This document shows positions 6,736 to 12,553 of a stretch of DNA of 30,293 nucleotides, in pieces. Source of the DNA: JBOGZI01 sp050697275 (GTDB lineage Bacteria > Actinomycetota > Thermoleophilia > Solirubrobacterales > 70-9); NCBI GenBank assembly GCA_050697275.1, contig JBOGZI010000042.1, forward strand, positions 1 through 30,293. Direction: 5' to 3'. The position numbers were made by a program, and so were the translations under genes. The notes beneath the pieces were generated by a model. The model was given only the letters and a program-made list of their open reading frames with translations, did not search any database and was not told the DNA's origin. Within the stretch, counting starts at the first letter, position 1. Every line of letters starts with the position of its first letter.

Positions 6736-8086
6736 ATGGGCCCGCCCCCCGACCAGGTCGCTTCCGCCGAGACGGCGCCGGCCCTGCGCCTCGGCGCGAT
6801 TCGCCTACCCGCGATCGAGCTTCGCTGGCGCAGCCTGCTCGCGCGGGCGGCACTGGCGGCGATGGTGATCTGCGGCTTCCTGATGGCCGCCGGTGCGGCG
6901 GCGCGCGACTACGGCCCGGAGCTTCGGATCGTCGGCGGGCTGCCGGGCTCGATCCGGGGGCCGCTGGAGCTGATCGGCCCGCAGATCAGCGGCACCGACT
7001 TCGTTGTCCTCTTCGCAGCGGTCGGGGCCTGCTACCTGGCGGTGCTCGCCCTCGCCGACTCGGTGTCGGTCAGGGCCGGGATCGGGGCGATCGCCGCCCT
7101 GCACCTGGTCTTCGCGCTGGCGCCGCCGCTGCTCTCCAGCGACGTCTTCAACTACCTCGGCTACGCCCGGCTCGAGGTCGTGCACGACCTCAACCCCTAC
7201 GTCCATCCCCTCGCCGTCGCGCCGCAGGACCCGAGCTCCTCGTTCATCGGCTGGCCCTCCCAGACCACCGCCTACGGGCCCCTGTTCACGCTGGCGACGA
7301 TGCCGCTCGCCCTGCTCGGCTTCACAGCCTCGCTCTGGCTGTTCAAGGCGATCGCCGCCGCGGCCAGCCTCGGCTGCGTGGCGCTGGTCTGGCGCTGCGC
7401 GGAGCGGCTCGGCCGCGATCCGCTCCCGGCGGCGCTCTTCTTCGGGCTCAATCCCGTGGTTCTCGTTTTCAGCGTCGGCGGCGCCCACAACGAGGCCCTG
7501 ATGATGCTGGCGGCCCTGGGCGGGGTCTATCTGCTGCTCGCCGGCCGGGAGGCCGGGGCCGCCGCGATCGTCGGCGCCGCGGCGATCAAGCTCTCGGCGG
7601 CGGTGCTGCTGCCCTTCGCCGTGCTCGGCTCGCGGCGCTACGGTTCGCGTGCTGGTCTGGACGATCGCCACCGCGACGGTGGCGGCCACCGTCTCACTGC
7701 TCGCCTTCGGGCCCCAGGTGGTCAGTTTCGTCGGGGTGCTGGGCGAAACGCGGGGCCTGGCGACGCCGAACGACGTCCCGGGCGTGATCAACGACCTGCT
7801 CGGCCTCGGGCTCTCCACCGCGACGCTGGGGAGGGCCGGGGCCGTGGTGCTGGCGCTGGTCCTGGCCGGGCTGCTGATCCGCGTCCACCGGGGCGGCGAC
7901 TGGCTCGAGAACGCCGCCTGGGCGACCCTGGCGATGATCGTCACCACCACCTGGCTGCTGCCCTGGTACCTGGTCTGGTTCCTGCCGCTCGCGGCCCTGG
8001 CCCGGGCGCCCCACCAGCGGCTCGCCGGCCTGGCGCTGACCGCGCTGGTGGTCGGCCCGCTCCTGCCCCCACTCGCCGGCGCGTAG
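6736..8086 (+). pseudogene. MptB-like polyprenol-phosphomannose mannosyltransferase, frameshifted
   Basis: The N-terminal part (6736 to about 7648, some 300 residues) has several membrane spans and features of the actinobacterial alpha-1,6-mannosyltransferase group: LLSSDVFNYLGYARL, NPYVHP, QTTAYGPLFT and GGAHNEALMMLAALGG. After GSRRYGS the frame turns to non-membrane, Asp/Arg-rich residues, while the next frame over, from GTG 7649, continues cleanly with WTIATATVAATVSLLAFGP, VPGVINDLLG and the late spans TWLLPWYLVWFLPL to a stop at 8086. One extra base near 7645-7649 (TTCGCGTG) explains it. Repaired, the product would be about 450 residues. Family members extend mannan chains with decaprenyl-phosphomannose on the outer membrane leaflet. 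It may be a true mutation or a sequencing error. Confidence 0.75.
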
Positions 8087-8199
8087 ACCCGGGGGGAGCC
8101 GGTCGAGCGCCGGGACAGCGATCGGGGGCGGGCGGGTTCGGCGCTGGGTCGGGACCTGAGGGAGTGCGCCGTGGGCTCCGCTGGGGGGGGGTTGTGAAC

Positions 8200-8297
8200 A
8201 CAGGGGTTTTCGGAAAATCGGCTTCGCAGCATGCAAATCGCTTGCACCAGATGCATGCGCTTGCACCACGTTCACGTGGTTTTCCGAAAACCCCTGT
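8200..8297. repeat. Perfect 18-nt inverted repeat with a 62-nt loop
   Basis: ACAGGGGTTTTCGGAAAA at 8200-8217 has its exact reverse complement at 8280-8297. Inside the loop, CGCTTGCACCA occurs twice (8239-8249 and 8258-8268), and CCACGTTCACGTGG (8265-8278) is itself a palindrome. No convincing gene crosses it. Together with the direct repeats that follow, it fills the 519 bases between the frameshifted transferase and the XRE gene. It may be a small non-autonomous element or a cluster of protein-binding sites. Confidence 0.75.
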
Positions 8298-8362
8298 TAC
8301 TCCGACCCCCCTCCAACGCACCACGCTCACGTGGCTTCCGAAAACCCCTGCTACTCGACCCC
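8265..8362. repeat. Two direct copies of a palindrome plus CCGAAAACCCCTG module
   Basis: Copy one runs 8265-8309 and copy two 8321-8362. Each has CCACG[T/C]TCACGTGG, then TTCCGAAAACCCCTG, then [T/C]TACTC and a C-rich tail. The first copy also forms the right arm of the inverted repeat at 8200-8297. The palindromic heads resemble operator half-sites. Confidence 0.7.
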
Positions 8363-8403
8363 GTCCACCCCACGATGTGGAGCGGCGACCGCAAGACCGG
8401 TAC

Positions 8404-8470
8404 TCGGGGGAGAGGTTCAACTGCCCCGGCCCCTCGATCGGGGGAGAGGTTCGACTGCCCGGGCCCTCGA
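8404..8470. repeat. Two adjacent 33-34-nt direct repeats
   Basis: TCGGGGGAGAGGTTC plus CTGCCC and GGCCC[C]TCGA occurs at 8404-8437 and again directly after it at 8438-8470, with only a few changes. The unit is unrelated to the neighbouring palindromic module, so two separate repeat families lie within 280 bases, 136 bases before the XRE start. Confidence 0.75.
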
Positions 8471-8605
8471 ACAGCAATCGGGCGCCATCGACACAGATAC
8501 GACCGGGCCTTCAGCAAGGGAGCCCACGTTCTCGGCGAGGATGGAACGGACCTCCGCGCGCGCGAGCGCTGGGAGCTGCTCTACCGGACCACGTATACCG
8601 TCGCG

Positions 8606-9007
8606 GTGGGCAGGCGCTTCAAGCGAGTCAGGGAAATGCGGCGTCAGACTCAAGCCGAGGCGTTGGAGCGCGTTCGGCGGCCGAATGGACAGCGGTATTC
8701 GCCGGCGTTTCTCTCCCGGATCGAGGCGGGATACGCCAATTCCCCGCTCTACGCCTACATCCATCTCGCCGAGGGCTATGACCTCGACGTGGCGCGGGTG
8801 CTCGGGCACGAGGAGCCCGAGAAGCCGGTCGGGGAGGCCGAGATGACGCTGATCCGGTTTCTGCGCCGGCTCGGGATCACCCCCGACGAGGCGATGGCCG
8901 GGCTGGCGCGGCGCTTGAGCGGACCGAGGGGCCGCGGCCCGAGTGAAAGAATCGCGCGGATGCGTCAGCTGACCGGGTGCTCCGATCATGCGAGGGCGCT
9001 CCGATAG
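8606..9007 (+). CDS. XRE-family helix-turn-helix regulator
   Basis: The N-terminal 70 residues match the lambda-Cro/XRE fold: GRRFKRVREMRRQTQAEAL for helices 1-2, SPAFLSRIEAGYANSPL for the recognition helix and the following turn, and YIHLAEGYDLDVARVLG for helices 4-5. An extra RRPNGQRY lies between helices 2 and 3. The C-terminal 60 residues (LIRFLRRLGITPDEAMAGL) are a helical extension, perhaps for dimerisation. The start is uncertain: GTG 8606 directly precedes the domain but lacks a ribosome site, and the frame is open upstream to 8231 through the repeat block, with a helical-looking ARERWELLYRTTY just before it. Targets may include the palindromes at 8265-8334; that is inference from closeness. 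Confidence 0.65.
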   Translation: MGRRFKRVREMRRQTQAEALERVRRPNGQRYSPAFLSRIEAGYANSPLYAYIHLAEGYDLDVARVLGHEEPEKPVGEAEMTLIRFLRRLGITPDEAMAGLARRLSGPRGRGPSERIARMRQLTGCSDHARALR

Positions 9008-9040
9008 GAGCACCCCTTTTCACGGGGAAGGAGCAACCCG

Positions 9041-9763
9041 TTGATCAAGCCCGTTGAGCTGGTCGAGCTTGCGCCGGAGCCTCCTTCCGGGCGCGTCTTC
9101 GAGCGAACCCTGCTGCCGGGGATCGCCGACGCGAGCGGCGAGGGCCGCTGCCGGCTCGACGCGATCGCGCGCTGGCTGCAGGACATCGCCTACGCCGACC
9201 TGGTCGACGCCGGGTTCGACGGCCGCGGGGCCTGGGTGGTGCGCCGCACGCGGATCCGCGCCGAGGCCTTCCCGCGCTTCGGCGAGCAGCTCACCCTGCG
9301 CACCTGGTGCAGCGGGCTGGGCCGCTTCTCGGCCGAGCGCCGCACCGCGATTCGCGGGGACTCGGCCCGGGCCGACAGCGTCTCGCTGTGGATCTGCCTC
9401 GACCTCGACCGCGGCCGGCCGATGCGCTTTCCGCGGGACTTCATCGACGCCTACTCGGAGAGCGCCGCCGGCCGCGACGCCAACGTACGCCTGCGCCATC
9501 CCGAGCCGCCCGACGGCGCCGAGCGCTCGCCCTGGCGCTTCCGCGCGACGGAGATCGACACCGCCGGGCACGTCAACAACTCGCACTACTGGGTGCCGCT
9601 GGAGGAGGAGATCGCCGCGGGACCCGAGCCCGCCGAGATCGACGCCGAGCTCGAGTACCGCGACCCGGCCAGGGCCGGTGAGGTGGCCCTGCTGCGGGAC
9701 GGGCCCGCCCGCTGGATCGCCAGCCGCGGCGGCGCGCTCCACGCCTCGATCGTCACGGCCTGA
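9041..9763 (+). CDS. Acyl-ACP thioesterase-like double hotdog protein
   Basis: A 240-residue protein of the acyl-[acyl-carrier-protein] thioesterase type. The first hotdog domain (about 17-130) has LDAIARWLQDIAYADLVDAG and VRRTRIRAEAFPRFGEQL with TWCSGLGRF; the second (about 150-238) has RFRATEIDTAGHVNNSHYW, in which the Asp/His/Asn pattern matches the active-site loop of plant FatA/B-like enzymes. It would release free fatty acids from ACP or a CoA thioester in the cytoplasm. TTG 9041 is chosen because AAGGAG lies seven bases upstream and the next in-frame starts are inside the domain. It follows the XRE gene by 33 bases, so the two may be co-transcribed. Confidence 0.85.
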   Translation: MIKPVELVELAPEPPSGRVFERTLLPGIADASGEGRCRLDAIARWLQDIAYADLVDAGFDGRGAWVVRRTRIRAEAFPRFGEQLTLRTWCSGLGRFSAERRTAIRGDSARADSVSLWICLDLDRGRPMRFPRDFIDAYSESAAGRDANVRLRHPEPPDGAERSPWRFRATEIDTAGHVNNSHYWVPLEEEIAAGPEPAEIDAELEYRDPARAGEVALLRDGPARWIASRGGALHASIVTA

Positions 9764-9829
9764 CCTCGGATCTTCGCCCCGGCGGTCGGCGCCACCGTCC
9801 TCGAGCCACTCCTCCCGGACGTCGCGGCG

Positions 9830-10732
9830 CTAGGCGGCCACTCGGGCCCGTTCCCCGTCCGCGGCGCGGGCGTGGTCGGCGATCGCGTCGATCACTCGCG
9901 GCCAGACCCCGCGCGGCAGGTCGTGGCCCATCCCCTCGATCTCGATCAGCCTGGCATCCGGGATCGCCTTCGCGGTGGCGCGGCCTCCGGAGGGGCGGAT
10001 CATCTTGTCGACGGAGCCGTGGATGACCAGGGTGGGGACAGAGATCGTCCGCAGCTGCTCGGTGCGGTCGGCGGAGGCGATGACGGCACCGAGCTGGCGG
10101 CCGCCGGCGCGGACGTCGTAGCCGCGGTCGTAGCTGCGGGCGGCGCGCTCCCGGATGTAGGCCTCGTCGCGCTCGAACCCGGTGGAGCCGACCAGCCCGA
10201 AGACCTCGGCGGCGCGCTCGACGTAGCCGTCCCGATCGCGCGGCGGCGGCCGCAGCAGGTACTTGTAGACCGAGAGCGCGGGCTGCCCGTGCCAGCGGCT
10301 GCCGGTCGTGGACATGATCGAGGTGAGCGAGCGGACCTGCTCGGGGTGCTCGGCCGCGAGCACCTGGCCGATCATCCCGCCCATCGAGGCGCCGACCACA
10401 TGCGCGGGGGAGAGGTCGAGCTCGCGCAGCAGGTTGGCGGCGTCCCCGGCCATCTCGGAGAGGCTGTACTGCTCCGGGCGGACCCGGCGCCGGACGATCT
10501 GGCTCAGGGTGGGCGGCGGGAAGTCGAGATGGGTGGAGCGGCCGATGTCCCGGTTGTCGAAGCGGACGACGTGGAAGCCTCGCCCGGCCAGCTGCTCGCA
10601 GAAGTCGTCGTGCCAGGCGATCATCTGGGTCGCCAGGCCCATCACCAGCAGGACCGGGGGGTCGGCGGGATCGCCGATCGTCTCGTAACAGAGGGTGATC
10701 CCCCGGCCGACGTCGCAGAACCGCTCGCTCAT
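9830..10732 (-). CDS. Alpha/beta hydrolase (RdmC/esterase-like)
   Basis: A 300-residue alpha/beta hydrolase. The motifs are VLLVMGLATQMIAW (oxyanion region), VVRFDNRDIGRS, the nucleophile elbow VGASMGGM with Ser116, LVIHGSVDKMI for the acid and IEGMGHDLP for the catalytic His. The DNRDIGRS signature and overall length match the group that includes aclacinomycin methylesterase RdmC and many uncharacterised actinobacterial esterases. No signal peptide is present. It is divergent from the P60 hydrolase gene, with 161 bases between them that hold an inverted repeat. The substrate is unknown. Confidence 0.88.
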   Translation of the reverse strand: MSERFCDVGRGITLCYETIGDPADPPVLLVMGLATQMIAWHDDFCEQLAGRGFHVVRFDNRDIGRSTHLDFPPPTLSQIVRRRVRPEQYSLSEMAGDAANLLRELDLSPAHVVGASMGGMIGQVLAAEHPEQVRSLTSIMSTTGSRWHGQPALSVYKYLLRPPPRDRDGYVERAAEVFGLVGSTGFERDEAYIRERAARSYDRGYDVRAGGRQLGAVIASADRTEQLRTISVPTLVIHGSVDKMIRPSGGRATAKAIPDARLIEIEGMGHDLPRGVWPRVIDAIADHARAADGERARVAA

Positions 10733-10812
10733 GAGCCGATGATGCTAGTCGCCTGCGTGCTCACGCCTGAGTGACTTGACGCCGTCCCGGCTCGCAACGG
10801 ATCTTGCAGGCG

Positions 10813-10854
10813 TGTTAGCAACTGCTGACACACGGCCGGTCAACGCTCTAGCCT
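10813..10854 (+). promoter_or_regulatory. Promoter of the P60 hydrolase with an overlapping inverted-repeat operator
   Basis: TGTTAGCA-AC-TGCTGACA (10813-10830) is an inverted repeat with one mismatch. Its right arm merges with a -35 box TGACAC (10826-10831), which is followed after 17 bases by the -10 box TAGCCT (10849-10854). Transcription would start near 10861, giving a leader of about 33 bases. The palindrome resembles TetR-type operators; no regulator gene is adjacent. There is no c-di-AMP riboswitch here. Confidence 0.45.
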
Positions 10855-10893
10855 GGCGCAAGCCCGGGCCCCGCCAGGCTCCGGGCGCTGCCG

Positions 10894-12096
10894 ATGCAGA
10901 CTCCCCGCTCCCACAGCCCGCGCCCCCGCCGGCCGTCGGCGACCGCGCGCGGTCGTGCCGCTGTGCTGATGCTGATGGTGCTCGTGTCCCTCTCCCTCTG
11001 GGCCACGGTCGGCGCCCCCGCGCCCGCCCAGGACGCGCAGGGCGAGATCGAGTCGAAGCTCGACGAGCTCGACCGGGTCCAGTCCAGCCAGGGGCCGCTG
11101 CGCGAGCAGATCGATCAGATGAACGCCGAGGTCGACCAGCTGATCGGCCAGGAGTCGGAGCTGCGTCAGCAGGAGGCGGCGGTCGAGGAGGAGCTCGCCG
11201 CCAAGGAGGCCGAGCTCGACCAGGCGACCGCCGAGCTGAACGCGCAGAAGGCCCGGCTCGCACAGCTCCGGGCCAAGCTCCAGAAGGCGACCGCGGCGCT
11301 CGAGCTTCTGCTGGTCGAGATCTACAAGTCCAACGAGCCGGACATCGCCAGCGTCATCGTCCGCTCCTCCGACTGGGGCGACCTGCTGACCCGCACCGAG
11401 TACTACGAGCGGATCCAGGACTACGACGAGCAGGTGGTCGAGTCAGTGCGCGGCCTCCGCGACGAGGTCGCCTCCCTGGTCGAGCAGCTCGCGGAGACGC
11501 ACGCGCGGATCAAGGCGGCCCGCGACGAGGTGCTCGCCAAGGAGAGGCAGCTGGCGAGCGCCCGGACCCAGATCCAGCAGCGGCACGCGGAGCTGAACGC
11601 GGCCCGGCGCGAGCGTCAGGGCGTGCTCGAGCAGCTGCTGGAGAAGGAGGAGGCGCTCGAGGAGGACCTCTACAACATCCCGGCGCCGGCGGGCCGCGCG
11701 GCGCTGGTCAACGGCGAGGCGATCCCGCCGCCGAACGCCCCGCTGGTGGTGCGAGCGGTGATCGACGCGGCCAACGCGATCAACGACAAGCCCTACGTCT
11801 GGGGCGGGGGGCACGGCTCCTTCGAGTCGAGCGGCTACGACTGCTCCGGGGCGGTGAGCTACGCGCTGCACGGCGGCGGGCTGCTCGACAGCCCGATGGA
11901 CTCGACCGGCTTCACGGCCTACGGCGCCCCCGGCGGCGGCAGCTGGATCACCACCTACGCCTACTCGGGCCACATGTACGCGGTGATCGCCGGGCTGCGC
12001 TTCGACACCAGCGACACCGGGGGCAGCGGTCCCCGCTGGCACGAGTCGATGCGCTCCCCCTCGGGCTTCATCGCCCGGCATCCCCCCGGCATGTAG
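10894..12096 (+). CDS. Secreted NlpC/P60 peptidoglycan hydrolase with long coiled coil
   Basis: A 400-residue protein of the PcsB/RipA-like layout. An N-terminal signal peptide (basic residues, then AAVLMLMVLVSLSLWATVG, cleavage near AQ|D at about 46) is followed by coiled coil from about 48 to 258, rich in Glu, Gln and Leu, then a linker (NIPAPAGRAALVNGE) and a C-terminal NlpC/P60 domain (about 285-400). The domain has YVWGGG, the nucleophile in YDCSGAVSYALH (Cys317) and His360 in SGHMYAVIAG, so it should cut peptide stems in the cell wall. The coiled coil likely keeps it inactive until an FtsEX-type partner acts, by analogy with PcsB. ATG 10894 is not preceded by a strong ribosome site; a start at Met26 would shorten the signal peptide. 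Confidence 0.88.
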   Translation: MQTPRSHSPRPRRPSATARGRAAVLMLMVLVSLSLWATVGAPAPAQDAQGEIESKLDELDRVQSSQGPLREQIDQMNAEVDQLIGQESELRQQEAAVEEELAAKEAELDQATAELNAQKARLAQLRAKLQKATAALELLLVEIYKSNEPDIASVIVRSSDWGDLLTRTEYYERIQDYDEQVVESVRGLRDEVASLVEQLAETHARIKAARDEVLAKERQLASARTQIQQRHAELNAARRERQGVLEQLLEKEEALEEDLYNIPAPAGRAALVNGEAIPPPNAPLVVRAVIDAANAINDKPYVWGGGHGSFESSGYDCSGAVSYALHGGGLLDSPMDSTGFTAYGAPGGGSWITTYAYSGHMYAVIAGLRFDTSDTGGSGPRWHESMRSPSGFIARHPPGM

Positions 12097-12151
12097 GCCG
12101 CGATCCCGGCGCCCCCGGCCTGAGGGGCGATCCCGCCTATCGTGTGGGCAG

Positions 12152-12532
12152 ATGGCGGGCAAGCAAGCCGAGATCGACGAGGATCGTGCGCGCGAGCTGC
12201 TGCGCAGCGAGCGGGAGCGGGTGGAGGGCGCGCTCGCGGACCTGGAGCGGGTGCGCGCGGGCGAGCTCTCCGAGATCCAGGTGAGCACCGATCCGGCCGA
12301 GGACGCCGAGCTGATCGAGGAGGGCGCGATCGACGAGGCGCTCGAGGGGCGCCTGCGGGCGCAGCTGGAGGCGATCGAGCGGGCCGAGAGGCGGCTCGAG
12401 GAGGCCAGCTACGGCCTCTCGGTCGAGAGCGGCGAGCCGATCCCCCGCCAGCGCCTCGAGGCGATTCCCTGGGCCGAGCGGACCGCCAAGGAGCAGGAGG
12501 CCTACGAGCGGACCCACGGCCGCCCCTGGTAG
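12152..12532 (+). CDS. DksA/TraR-like protein lacking zinc-finger cysteines
   Basis: A 126-residue acidic coiled-coil protein. Residues 8-40 form the first helix (EDRARELLRSERERVEGAL), and 68-92 the second (EGRLRAQLEAIERAERRLEE). The C-terminal block YGLSVESGEPIPRQRLEAIP and WAERTAKEQE lines up with the TraR/DksA zinc finger (YGxCxxCGxxIxxxRLxAxPxAxxCxxCQ), yet every cysteine is replaced. DksA-type proteins bind the secondary channel of RNA polymerase. A -10-like TATCGT (12138-12143) ends eight bases before the ATG, which suggests a leaderless message. It lies 55 bases after the P60 gene and 21 before the fused esterase gene on the same strand. Confidence 0.75.
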   Translation: MAGKQAEIDEDRARELLRSERERVEGALADLERVRAGELSEIQVSTDPAEDAELIEEGAIDEALEGRLRAQLEAIERAERRLEEASYGLSVESGEPIPRQRLEAIPWAERTAKEQEAYERTHGRPW

Positions 12533-12553
12533 GGGCGTCGGGGAGGGGAACGA

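Noticed and set aside
4979..6853. Long minus-strand frames opposite the membrane transferases, diguanylate cyclases and other genes
   Set aside because: They are Arg/Gly/Asp/Glu-rich with no domain pattern and lie opposite well-supported genes; typical high-GC shadows.
8200..8470. CRISPR array
   Set aside because: There are too few copies, unit spacing is irregular or zero, and no cas gene is present.
4675..8781. Very long open frame on the plus strand (over 1300 codons)
   Set aside because: It is Arg/Gly/Pro/Ala-rich low-complexity translation that crosses the riboswitch, two membrane-protein genes and the repeat block. Only its segment from 6736 to about 7648 is real coding sequence. Long stop-free frames are expected at this GC content.
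9009..9027. Hairpin CCCC...GGGG before the thioesterase as terminator
   Set aside because: The stem is only four pairs with no T-run after it, and the two genes are close enough to be co-transcribed.
10733..10893. Second c-di-AMP riboswitch before the NlpC/P60 gene
   Set aside because: Such genes often have one, so I looked for CCGACAGCTAACC-like and GAATC/GGGGGAACC-like blocks; none is present.
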